From the NCBI RefSeq assembly GCF_004124275.1, contig NZ_CP027218.1, forward strand, positions 62,001 to 126,000: 64,000 nucleotides of DNA. Direction: 5' to 3'. Below the pieces are notes generated by a model that saw only the letters and a list, made by a program, of their open reading frames with translations, did no database searches and was not told where the DNA came from. Origin of the DNA: Pseudomonas sp. DTU12.3. Lineage in GTDB: Bacteria > Pseudomonadota > Gammaproteobacteria > Pseudomonadales > Pseudomonadaceae. Shown here in pieces: positions 18,922 to 27,310 of this stretch; the stretch's first letter is position 1, and the number at the start of each line of letters is the position of its first letter. The position numbers and the translations under genes were made by a program.

Positions 18922-19329
18922 TTAGGTGACCTTCACTTGTCCGCTGCCATCCAGGCGCGCGGAAAAACTGACCTGACGCTTGAACCCTTCAACTTCCAGC
19001 AAGCCTTCGATACTGAAGGCCAGGCGCAGTTGATCGTGGTCACGCGGCAGGGAAATGACACGCACGTTGCTCAGGCGTGGCTCGTAGGCTTCGATGAAGT
19101 TTTCGATGGCCAGGCGGGCCTGACTCAGAGAGTCGTGCAGGCTCAGGCGCATGTCATTGAGATCGGGCAACCCGTAGTCGGACAGCGTTTGCACGCTGCC
19201 GGCCCGGGTGCTGAGCATTTTGGCCAGATGGGCAGCCACAGACGCCATGGCTGAAGCCTCGAGGCTCCTGCCCTTGCGCTGTTCCGCGTCGCCATTGAGG
19301 CGTTCGAAAAGACTGCCGTATCCGTCCAT
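18922..19329 (-). CDS. tssE: T6SS baseplate protein TssE (gp25-like)
   Basis: A 135-residue protein of the phage gp25 family, which helps start sheath polymerisation at the baseplate. The family sequence LFERLNGD near the N-terminus and YGLPDLNDM followed by AIENFIEAYEPRLSNVRV are visible. It lies 9 bases after tssC, and the PAAR gene follows at 11 bases, so the cassette begins right at its 3' end. Confidence 0.95.
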   Translation of the reverse strand: MDGYGSLFERLNGDAEQRKGRSLEASAMASVAAHLAKMLSTRAGSVQTLSDYGLPDLNDMRLSLHDSLSQARLAIENFIEAYEPRLSNVRVISLPRDHDQLRLAFSIEGLLEVEGFKRQVSFSARLDGSGQVKVT

Positions 19330-19338
19330 GAGTCGCTC

Positions 19339-20814
19339 TTACTCTTTGTCCAGCTTGCCAACCAGCGACAGGGTGAAATCGGCACCCATGTACTTGAAGT
19401 GCGGACGCACGTTCAAGCTCACGCGGTACCAGCCCGGCTCGCCTTCAACATCGCTGACGATCACTTGCGCAGCGCGCAGCGGACGACGGCCACGGACTTC
19501 GGCGCTCGGGTTTTCCTGGTCGGCAACGTACTGGCGGATCCACTTGTTCAGTTCCAGCTCGAGGTCGGTACGTTCTTTCCACGAACCGAGTTGCTCGCGC
19601 TGCAGCACTTTCAAGTAGTGAGCCAGGCGGTTGACGATCATCATGTACGGCAGTTGAGTGCCGAGCTTGTAGTTCAGCTCTGCTGCCTTGCCTTCTGCGC
19701 TGATGCCGAAGAACTTCGGCTTCTGCACCGAGCTTGCGGAGAAGAACGCCGCGTTATCGGAGCCTTTACGCATGGTCAGGGAAATGAAGCCTTCCTCGGC
19801 CAGTTCGTATTCACGACGGTCGGAAACCAGAACTTCAGTAGGAATCTTGGTTTCGATTTCGCCCATGCTTTCGAAGTGGTGCAACGGCAGATCTTCAACC
19901 GCGCCACCGCTCTGCGGGCCGATAATGTTCGGGCACCAGCGGAATTTGGCGAAGCTGTCGGTCAGCTTGGTGCCGAACGCGTAAGCAGTGTTGCCCCACA
20001 GGTAATGCTCGTGGCTGTTGGCAACGGTTTCCTTGTACACGAACGATTTGACCGGGTTTTCTTCCGGATCGTACGGGTTACGCAGCAGGAAACGCGGCAC
20101 GGTCAGGCCAACGTAGCGGGAGTCTTCCGAGGTACGGAAGCTCTGCCATTTGGCGAATTGCGGGCCTTCGAAGTGGTCTTTCAGATCTTTCAGATCCGGC
20201 AGGCCGGTGAAGCTTTCCAGGCCGAAGAACTTCGGACCGGCAGCAGCGATGAACGGCGCGTGGGACATGCACGAAACGCTGGCCACGTACTGCATCAGCT
20301 TGACGTCTGGCGAGCTTGGCGACATGTAGTAGTTAGCGATGATCGCGCCCACAGGCTGACCACCGAACTGGCCGTATTCAGCGGTGTAGATGTGCTTGTA
20401 CAGGCCGGACTGCATGACTTCCGGCGAATCTTCGAAATCGTCCAGCAGGTCTTCTTTGGAGACGTTGAGGATTTCGATCTTGATGTTTTCGCGGAAGTTG
20501 GTGCGATCGACCAGCAACTGCAGACCACGCCACGACGATTCCAGAGCCTGGAATTCCGGGTGGTGCAGAATCTCGTCCATCTGACGGCTGAGCTTGGCAT
20601 CGATCTCGGCGATCATGCGGTCAACCATGGCTTTCTTGACCGGCTCACCGTTGTTCTGCGGCTTGAGCAGTTCTTCGATGAACGCCGACACACCGCGCTT
20701 GGCGATGTCGTAGGCTTCGTCGTCCGGAGTCAGACGGGTTTCGGCGATGATGCTGTCGAGAATGCTGTACTCGCCGTTGCCGGCGCTCTTCTCTTGTGCT
20801 GCGCTAGTGCTCAT
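19339..20814 (-). CDS. tssC: T6SS contractile sheath large subunit TssC (VipB)
   Basis: Forms the contractile sheath with TssB. The 491-residue length and the motifs LESSWRGLQLLVDRT, FGGQPVGAIIANYY and FRWCPNIIGPQSGGAVEDLP are highly characteristic. The N-terminal stretch before about residue 60 carries the ClpV-contacting helix in the family. It is 25 bases downstream of tssB. Confidence 0.97.
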   Translation of the reverse strand: MSTSAAQEKSAGNGEYSILDSIIAETRLTPDDEAYDIAKRGVSAFIEELLKPQNNGEPVKKAMVDRMIAEIDAKLSRQMDEILHHPEFQALESSWRGLQLLVDRTNFRENIKIEILNVSKEDLLDDFEDSPEVMQSGLYKHIYTAEYGQFGGQPVGAIIANYYMSPSSPDVKLMQYVASVSCMSHAPFIAAAGPKFFGLESFTGLPDLKDLKDHFEGPQFAKWQSFRTSEDSRYVGLTVPRFLLRNPYDPEENPVKSFVYKETVANSHEHYLWGNTAYAFGTKLTDSFAKFRWCPNIIGPQSGGAVEDLPLHHFESMGEIETKIPTEVLVSDRREYELAEEGFISLTMRKGSDNAAFFSASSVQKPKFFGISAEGKAAELNYKLGTQLPYMMIVNRLAHYLKVLQREQLGSWKERTDLELELNKWIRQYVADQENPSAEVRGRRPLRAAQVIVSDVEGEPGWYRVSLNVRPHFKYMGADFTLSLVGKLDKE

Positions 20815-20839
20815 TGTGTTGGCTTCCTTGGCTGGAGTC

Positions 20840-21343
20840 TCAGGCGTCCGTGGCTGCGGCGTTCAGGCCCAGCTCACCGAGTACGCGACCGCGGGATTCG
20901 TCGTCGGCGAGCACGCCTTCGATGGCTTTACGGAACGCAGGTGCGTTACCCAGCGGGCCTTTGAGGGCCACCAGCGCATCGCGCAGTTCCATCAGTTTTT
21001 TCAGCTCAGGCACTTGCTCGACCAGGCTGGCCGGGTTGAAGTCCTTCATCGAATTGACGCGCAGTTGCACAGCCAGCTCGTCGGCCTCGCCATCTTCCTG
21101 CAGACGGTTCGGCACGCTCAGCGTCAGACCCAGTTCTTGCTTGGCCAACACTTCGTCGAAGGTCATCTTGTCGATGCTGATCGGCTTGCGATCTTCGATT
21201 TTGCGATCGTCCTTGCGGTGGGTGTAGTCACCGATTGCCAGCAGCTTCAGCGGCAGTTCAATCTCTTCCTGAGCACCGCCGGTGGCGGGTTTGAAGGTGA
21301 CGTTGATGCGTTCCTTGGGGGCTACCGAGCCTTCTTTGGCCAT
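20840..21343 (-). CDS. tssB: T6SS contractile sheath small subunit TssB (VipA)
   Basis: Sheath subunit partner of TssC, 167 residues. It has PKERINVTFKPATGG at the N-terminus and the family sequence ELPLKLLAIGDYT. I chose the ATG at 21341-21343 because an AGGAG ribosome site lies 7-11 bases upstream and the protein then starts MAKEGSVAPKERI, as TssB proteins do. A longer frame to 21409 adds an arginine-rich stretch that overlaps the end of tssA and is unlikely to be translated. Confidence 0.96.
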   Translation of the reverse strand: MAKEGSVAPKERINVTFKPATGGAQEEIELPLKLLAIGDYTHRKDDRKIEDRKPISIDKMTFDEVLAKQELGLTLSVPNRLQEDGEADELAVQLRVNSMKDFNPASLVEQVPELKKLMELRDALVALKGPLGNAPAFRKAIEGVLADDESRGRVLGELGLNAAATDA

Positions 21344-21375
21344 GGCTTTTCTCCTTGCGGTTGTGGCCCTGGGGC

Positions 21376-22938
21376 CTATTCGAGTACCACTTCGAGATCG
21401 AGGTGGCACAGCCTGCGATAAATCTCTTCCTTGCGTTCACGTACGGCATGGTTCTGCGGCAACAACTCGCAGCAGCTATGCAGTAAATGCAGCACTTCCA
21501 ATGCAAGATCGGGCTCCCAGGCGTGCAGGCCTGAGTCCTGTAATGTCTGATCGAGGGTTTCCAGCTGGTTCTTGGCCAGTTCGTACTTCTTGGCCATGAA
21601 GCACAGCCTGGCGAGGGCGAACTGCCAGAAGAAGCGTTCGCGACCGCCGTGGGCCGATTGCAAACCCTGCTTGAGCGTCTGCACGGCAGGCTTCAGGCCT
21701 TCCTTGCGCAGCAGCGGCAGGACTTCTTCGAGGGCCTTTTCCCACGCCGGCTGGGTTTCGACGTTTTCGCTTTCGACCTTGCGCGGCGCACTGGCGCTTT
21801 GCAGGTGCGGCATGACGTTGGCGGCGATCCACGCCCGGGTGGACGGATCGGCAAACGGCGCGCCGTCATGGAAGCGCAACTCGACAATGCCGGGCAGGCG
21901 CTGAATCAAAAGCGCGAAGTGGATTTCCACTTCGCGCATTGCCAACTCGGCGTTGAGGTTCTGGAGACATTCCCAGACCATCCTCTGGCCATCGAACCAG
22001 AACGGCGCCTTCGCCAGGCTCGCCTCCAGTTCCACCAGCAGGTCGGCGTATTTGCCCTGATCGAAACGGTCCTGATAGAGCTTGAGTTTTTCCAGCGGCA
22101 GACCGCGCAACACAGTGATCTGCTCGGCGTTACGCTCGGGCACCGCGTCGATGGTCATCCACAGCAGCGTGCGGTTCAGGCGCAGGGCGCGCAGGTCGGT
22201 GGCTTTCTGCTTGAGCCACCAGGCGCACAATGGACGGGCGCTTTCCTGCTGGGCGCGCAGGGCTTTGTGCGCCTCGCGTTCGTTGTCGATCGGCGCGCCG
22301 GGGGTGAGCAACTGGCTCGCCGCCTGTTTGACCTGGGCCACTGCTGCGCCCACCACACCGGGTGCCGGCTGATTGTCGGCGGCGCGCTGGATCATGGTTT
22401 TCAGGCGACGGGAAATCGGCAGCAGCAGCGGCGAATCATCACCCAGATGTTCCGCGCACGCCGCTTCGAGACCGGACAGGTGCTCGGAGAGCTGCCGGAA
22501 CATCGGCAACTGCTCTTTGATCGCGATGTTTTCAGTGATGACCTGCTCAAGACGCGGCACCAGCCAGCCGATGGCGGCGGCACGGGTGCGGGCTTTGAGC
22601 GGGTGAACGTCGGCCCAGTGGTTTTCCGACAGATGGTGCAGCAACCCGAGGCCGGCGAGCAGCCCGGGGAAGGATTCACGCTGGTACAGCGACCAGGTCA
22701 GCCAGGCGCCGACACGCAAATCCTTGGATTGGGTACGCAGCAGATTTTCGCTGTTTTCGCGAATTTTCAGCCAGTCGATCTGCCCGCTTTCGTGCATCGA
22801 CGAGGCTTTGGCCAGCTCGCTTTCCAGGGCCTCGAATTCGCTCGAAAAACGAACGTCTTCGCCCGCGAAATTCTCTTTGGAAACAGAGACTTTTGCGAGT
22901 TCGAGGTAATGGGCGGAAAGTTTGCTTGAGTAGGACAT
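21376..22938 (-). CDS. tssA: T6SS TssA-family protein (ImpA N-terminal/VasJ)
   Basis: TssA proteins organise baseplate and tail assembly. The 520-residue protein has the ImpA-type N-terminal domain, with a conserved stretch DLRVGAWLTWSLYQRESFPG followed by LAGLGLLHHLSENHWADVHP (about 80-125). Its C-terminal region (KFWQFALARLCF-like sequence with QLETLDQTL and HAWEPDLALEVL) fits the VasJ-type group. It is the first gene of the minus-strand T6SS operon, with an AAAGG site 7 bases before the ATG. The operon promoter must lie in the gap upstream. Confidence 0.94.
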   Translation of the reverse strand: MSYSSKLSAHYLELAKVSVSKENFAGEDVRFSSEFEALESELAKASSMHESGQIDWLKIRENSENLLRTQSKDLRVGAWLTWSLYQRESFPGLLAGLGLLHHLSENHWADVHPLKARTRAAAIGWLVPRLEQVITENIAIKEQLPMFRQLSEHLSGLEAACAEHLGDDSPLLLPISRRLKTMIQRAADNQPAPGVVGAAVAQVKQAASQLLTPGAPIDNEREAHKALRAQQESARPLCAWWLKQKATDLRALRLNRTLLWMTIDAVPERNAEQITVLRGLPLEKLKLYQDRFDQGKYADLLVELEASLAKAPFWFDGQRMVWECLQNLNAELAMREVEIHFALLIQRLPGIVELRFHDGAPFADPSTRAWIAANVMPHLQSASAPRKVESENVETQPAWEKALEEVLPLLRKEGLKPAVQTLKQGLQSAHGGRERFFWQFALARLCFMAKKYELAKNQLETLDQTLQDSGLHAWEPDLALEVLHLLHSCCELLPQNHAVRERKEEIYRRLCHLDLEVVLE

Positions 22939-23653
22939 CCATGGCCTTTATTAAGGATTACAGTCAGGCGCCTATTGGAGTAACCGCGGCGCGGGACAGT
23001 ATCGAAGAGCGGTGGTGCGACTCATCCAATTGAGATGTGCTCTTTCAAGTGGGCGCATCGTAATCACTATGATGGCCACTAGCAAGCATCTGATTAAACA
23101 ACAAGACGAAGTGTTCATTGGGGTCTGTAGGAGATTGCCCTATATGTCGCAAGGGAATCCCTGAGCGTCATTTATATTCGCCGCATTTTCTTTTCCCCCG
23201 CCAAAACCTTGAGCTAGAGCGCTCTGCTGCTCCGACAAGGCATCTTGCCGGACGCCCGTCCCAATACACGGCGGCAAGCATGACAACTCTTGAAAAAAAT
23301 AGAAGTAGGATTCGTCCTAAAATGCATCGGTTTCCTTGAACAATTCGACGAGGACAATGGCGACCACAAAAAGTGCCATCAATTTGATGGCAAAGTGTTT
23401 TTGTGAAACTTTCACTGTCCCGGAAATACTGCACATTCGTGCTAACTCAATAAGTTTCGAACTAGCCTCCTACAGTCCTTTCCTTCAATTCATACAACAC
23501 CTTACAACCCGGAAGTCTCTGACAAACGTCAGAGACGGTTCTTACATCAAATTGTTTCCCCCGCAGCTAGCGTGCCTTGGCAAATTTTTTACGCGTGGCG
23601 ATCAGGGACGATCGAACACCGCGCATCGACTCATTTTGCTTAAGGACAAGCGT
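22939..23653. other. 715-base divergent intergenic region between tssA and vgrG
   Basis: No gene of this gap is supported. It must hold the divergent promoters of the tssA operon and of vgrG. The part nearest vgrG (about 23160-23540) is AT-richer than the flanking genes. I see two perfect small palindromes, TAGGA-TTCG-TCCTA near 23306-23319 and a larger one at 23515-23536. I looked for the sigma-54 pattern (GG, ten bases, GC within TGGCAC...TTGC) on both strands and found no good match. The in-frame extension of vgrG to 23336 is probably non-coding because it lacks VgrG similarity and an upstream ribosome site. Confidence 0.6.
23515..23536. promoter_or_regulatory. perfect 9-base inverted repeat upstream of vgrG
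   Basis: GTCTCTGAC and GTCAGAGAC are separated by AAAC. The dyad lies 117 bases before the vgrG start codon and is not followed by a T run on either strand, so it is a better candidate for an operator or an mRNA hairpin than for a terminator. No binding protein can be named from sequence. Confidence 0.45.
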
Positions 23654-25678
23654 ATGTTCAGCACGGGCAGTTGCGCGCCTTTTACCCTACAGATTCCCGC
23701 TATTCACCACGATTTCGCAGTGCTTGCCTTCGACGGCGATGAGGCTATCAGCAGCCTCTATGCGTTCCGGATTGAGTTGGTCAGCGAACGCGCTGACATC
23801 GACCTTGAGCCTCTGCTCAGTCAGCCGGCGTTTCTGCAATTCGGCTTCAATGGCGAAGGCGTCCATGGGCGGATTGAGGATGTGCAGATTGGCGAGTCAG
23901 GTAAACGTCTGACTCACTATCAACTGACGCTGGTGCCAGCGCTGTATTACTTGCAGTTCAGCCATGATCAGCGGATTTTTCAAAACTTGACGGTACCGCA
24001 AATCATCACGCAGGTACTCCAGCGTCATGGCATCCAGACGGATGCATTCACCTTCCATGTCAGCAGCCGGATGGAGCGTGACTACTGCACTCAGTATGGC
24101 CAATCCGATTTTGAGTTCATCCGGCGCCTGTGCGCCGAAGAAGGCATCGCGTGGCATCACCAGCACTCTCCCGACGGTCACATGCTGGTGTTTACCGACG
24201 ATCAGGTGTTTTTCCCGAAGCTGGGAGCGACGCCTTTTCAACAAGACACGGGCATGGTCGCCGAGCACCCGGTCGTCAATCGGTTCGCCATGGTTTTCAA
24301 TACGCGAACCAGCACCGTAACCCGTCGCGACTATGACCTGAAGCGCCCCAGCCTGTTGCTGGAAAGTCGTTTCACAGCCGAGTTCACACCGGCGCTGGAA
24401 GACTATCGCTACCCCCTGCCGATGGAGAACGAAAAACAGGCCAAACAGCGGGTACGCCAGGTTTTGGAGCGACATCGCTGCGACTACCAAAGGGTTCAGG
24501 GCGAAAGCGATCAAGCGACACTGCGCAGTGGGTATTTGTTCGATCTGACTGAACATCCGCGCAAGGACTGCAACAACCTTTGGTTGCTGGTAAGCCTGAA
24601 GCATAAAGGCAAGCAACCGCAGGTCCTCGAAGAAGCTGCCGGTAGCGACGTCAAACCCGCCGATGGCTTCACGCAGGGCTATCGCAACACTTTCAGCGCC
24701 ATACCCGCAGAGGTGCTTTATCGCCCTGCGCTGCCACCACGAAAACCGTCGTTGGTCTGCCAGACCGCGCGCGTTACCGGGCCGCCTGGGAGGGAAACGT
24801 TCTGCGACGAATTCGGCAGGGTTCGCGTCGAGTTCCCATGGGACAGGGCAGAGCTCAATAGCGAGAAGAGCAGCTGCTGGATACGCGTTGCCTCCAGCTG
24901 GGCCGGGGAAGGTTTCGGGGCGATGACCATTCCGCGCATCGGCATGGAAGTGGTCGTGACTTTTCAGGAGGGTGACCCGGATCAACCGCTGATCACCGGT
25001 TGCGTACCCAACAAGGTCACATCCGCCGCCTATCCATTGCCGGCCAATGAGACGAGAACGGTCTTGCGCACTCAAAGCTCACCGCGCAATGGCGGTTACA
25101 ACGAGTTGTCGATCGAAGACCGTGCTGGCCAGGAGAAAATCTACCTGCGGGCTCAACGTGATCTGGAACAACTGATCCTCAATGACAGCCGCAACCTGAT
25201 TACCCGCGATCACTTCGAGCAAGTGGGCAATGACAGCACCTGCCTGATCGAGGGCAAGACGTTGCGCACCCACCACGGTGTGCGCTGTACTCAGATCAAC
25301 GCCGATGATCTGCTGACCGTCAGCGGCATCAGCAGTCAAACGGTTGGAGCGCTGGTGATTCAGGCGGGCCAGCAGGCGCATGTCACCGCGAGCAACGTGG
25401 TGATCGACGCTGGCATGAGCCTGACGCTGTCGGCGGGCGGTCACTACATCGTCATCAACGCTGGCGGGATTTTCAGCAGCGTGCCGATCGTCGAGGGCGG
25501 TGCGCCGTTGGCGGGCATCGCGCCGCTACAGCCGCTGCAGGCAGTGGGCGCAATCGTCCCACCTGTCAGTGCCACACCGCTGTCGATCGTCAACAGTGCT
25601 CGCCAGCAGGCGGCGGATTATTGCCCGCTGTGCGAAGCCTGTGCGGCTGGGCAGTGCGGCCTGGGAGAAGTCGCATGA
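23654..25678 (+). CDS. vgrG: T6SS spike protein VgrG
   Basis: Trimeric spike protein, 674 residues. The gp27-like part starts FTLQIPAIHHDFAVLAFDGDEA. The gp5-like OB-fold with the hallmark EFPWDR ... WIRVASSWAGEGFG and VTFQEGDPDQPLITGCV lies at about 390-455. A beta-helix with repeated short strands follows, and the protein ends in a cysteine cluster (Cys 657, 660, 663, 668). The ATG at 23654 is chosen because AAGGA lies 8-12 bases upstream and VgrG similarity begins there. No extra enzymatic domain is fused, so cargo is probably loaded by the downstream adaptor. The stop overlaps the next start (ATGA). Confidence 0.95.
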   Translation: MFSTGSCAPFTLQIPAIHHDFAVLAFDGDEAISSLYAFRIELVSERADIDLEPLLSQPAFLQFGFNGEGVHGRIEDVQIGESGKRLTHYQLTLVPALYYLQFSHDQRIFQNLTVPQIITQVLQRHGIQTDAFTFHVSSRMERDYCTQYGQSDFEFIRRLCAEEGIAWHHQHSPDGHMLVFTDDQVFFPKLGATPFQQDTGMVAEHPVVNRFAMVFNTRTSTVTRRDYDLKRPSLLLESRFTAEFTPALEDYRYPLPMENEKQAKQRVRQVLERHRCDYQRVQGESDQATLRSGYLFDLTEHPRKDCNNLWLLVSLKHKGKQPQVLEEAAGSDVKPADGFTQGYRNTFSAIPAEVLYRPALPPRKPSLVCQTARVTGPPGRETFCDEFGRVRVEFPWDRAELNSEKSSCWIRVASSWAGEGFGAMTIPRIGMEVVVTFQEGDPDQPLITGCVPNKVTSAAYPLPANETRTVLRTQSSPRNGGYNELSIEDRAGQEKIYLRAQRDLEQLILNDSRNLITRDHFEQVGNDSTCLIEGKTLRTHHGVRCTQINADDLLTVSGISSQTVGALVIQAGQQAHVTASNVVIDAGMSLTLSAGGHYIVINAGGIFSSVPIVEGGAPLAGIAPLQPLQAVGAIVPPVSATPLSIVNSARQQAADYCPLCEACAAGQCGLGEVA

Positions 25679-26522
25679 ACCGGGTCGAACAATGGCTGCA
25701 TGAGCAGCCCCGGGCCGGACGTGATCTGTTTCTGATGCTCGATACCGACGGACAGAGCGAAGCACGCACCGCGCTGGCCGCCGACCTGGGTACGGACCAA
25801 TTTCGTCATTTGTACGCCGGCACGGCGGCTGAATCATTGGCGCAGACCGGTCCGCTGCTGCTGCGCATCGACACGGCGCGCCACCCCGTCATCCAGGCAC
25901 TGGTCGCCACTCCCGACCGCCATTGGGGTTGGTTGGCCAGTGCCGAGCATGTCGCTCTGGATGATCTGGCAAGGCATTGGCGTGAGCGCGTGGTGACCGG
26001 CGAACGCCCCAATCTGGCGGTGTATCGCGTGCATGACAACCGCGTGCTCGGACGCGCGCTGGCGCATCTGCAACCCGAGCAATACGCCACTTTGCTCGGG
26101 CCGATCAGCAGCGTCTGTTACTGGCACGCGGGGCAATGGAACGTCGCCGACAACCCGGATCCCGGCGAACACCCGCTGCCCATCGACCCGCCATGGCTGC
26201 AGACGCCCATACCGGAGCTGATTTACGCAAACGTGCTGTTCGACAACGCCCGACGCTATCTGGTGGGCGAGCACACTGAAGCGATGGCCAAGCTAGCGGA
26301 GCAACTCGACATGGATGACTGGCTGTGGGGACAGATTCAGCTGCGCGCCTGTGGGGCTGGCAGCAACCGGAGCAAGTGCACTTTTTGCTGACCCAAAGTC
26401 TTCAGCTACCGGGGTATGTGCCGCCCAAGTCATGGTGGCCGAAACCTGAAGAAGACCCGACGGCGCATTTTGAGCGGGTGTATCAGCAGGTGCTGTATTG
26501 GCAGGAGAGCGGAGCCTTATGA
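25675..26522 (+). pseudogene. DUF4123 effector-loading adaptor (Tap/TEC type), frameshifted
   Basis: DUF4123 proteins load T6SS effectors onto the cognate VgrG. Typical sequence is present: RDLFLMLDTDGQSEAR, GPLLLRI, HWGWLASAEHV and LGPISSVCYWHAGQWNV. The first frame runs on from the ATG at 25675 but ends early at 26391 after LWGQIQLRACGAGSN. The expected continuation (LWGWQQPEQVHFLLTQSLQL, ending VLYWQESGAL) lies in another frame and ends at 26522, exactly overlapping the next ATG. Removing one GC from the GCGCGC run at 26343-26348 restores a 282-residue protein. It may be a real mutation, a variable repeat or a sequencing error; the shorter protein has 238 residues. Confidence 0.82.
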
Positions 26523-27310
26523 GACGTGCATTTCAATTTCTGGCACTTGGCAGTTGCACTGCATTGATCCTGGGCTGCTCTGCGGTTGGTACGCCGAACA
26601 CGTTTACTTTTGTTCCCGACTTTCCACCCAACTTCAAATACGAACTGAAAGCCATCTACCTGCCCCTCGAAGGAGAAACGTGCAGAGTCGCGGGAAAGCC
26701 GGATTTCTGGGTCAGCTTCAATAAACCCAATATGGAATACGTCAGCACTGCGGAAATTGAGCTGTACAAAACAGCGAGCAACTGCCCGCTGGTGCTGAAC
26801 CATGTGGAGATCAAGATCATCGGTGTTTTTGGTCCGGAGCGAAGTGACAGCAGCTATGACTACGCCTCATTTGCCGTGCGTCCGGAGTTGCTGGAGCGAC
26901 AAATGGGTACTTTCAGAGATGACGAGACAGCTGAGTTCTTCGGTGAGTGCATGTGGCTTTTTCGCACCGTCGGGCCGAAGCGTTACCTGATCAAACTGCT
27001 GACCTGCAAAAAAATGGATGCGCAGGGCAATGTCGGGCGAAGCCGCCCTTCCACGGCGTACACGCTGACTCAGCTAGCGGGGAAAAAGGTAAGTCTGAAG
27101 ATCACGTTGGCAGGTGAGGAGTTGCCCGGCTGGGGCGACACCTGGGTTCAAGTCCCAGGCGGCTGGAAACGATGCATGGGTAATGGTTTTGAAGATCAAC
27201 ACGCCTATTGCAACGGAAACTACAAAGACTTCAGCACGTTCCGAATGGTTGACGAAAGAGTCTGCACCATCTACCCGGGATGCACGGAAAACAGGGATGC
27301 GACTCCATGA
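26519..27310 (+). CDS. lipoprotein, probable immunity protein to the adjacent lipase effector
   Basis: A 263-residue protein with a lipoprotein signal (basic MRR, hydrophobic run, lipobox LILGC, cysteine 20). The rest looks like a secreted beta-rich domain with several cysteines (CRVAGKPDFW, SNCPLVLNHVEI, and the C-terminal CMGN, YCNGN and TIYPGC). I recognise no named family. Its position between a VgrG/adaptor pair and a lipase, with ATGA overlaps on both sides, matches known T6SS lipase modules in which a periplasmic lipoprotein neutralises the phospholipase. That role is inferred from context. Confidence 0.8.
   Translation: MRRAFQFLALGSCTALILGCSAVGTPNTFTFVPDFPPNFKYELKAIYLPLEGETCRVAGKPDFWVSFNKPNMEYVSTAEIELYKTASNCPLVLNHVEIKIIGVFGPERSDSSYDYASFAVRPELLERQMGTFRDDETAEFFGECMWLFRTVGPKRYLIKLLTCKKMDAQGNVGRSRPSTAYTLTQLAGKKVSLKITLAGEELPGWGDTWVQVPGGWKRCMGNGFEDQHAYCNGNYKDFSTFRMVDERVCTIYPGCTENRDATP

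Noticed and set aside
23060..23090. A possible sigma-54 promoter (TGGCCAC-TAGC-AAGCA)
   Set aside because: GG and GC are correctly spaced, but the -12 element reads AAGC instead of TTGC, the -24 element has an extra C, and it lies nearly 600 bases from vgrG on the plus strand.
23336..23653. N-terminal extension of VgrG by 106 codons
   Set aside because: VgrG similarity begins at the ATG 23654 with a good ribosome site; the extension is AT-rich, contains a palindrome and has no VgrG-like sequence.
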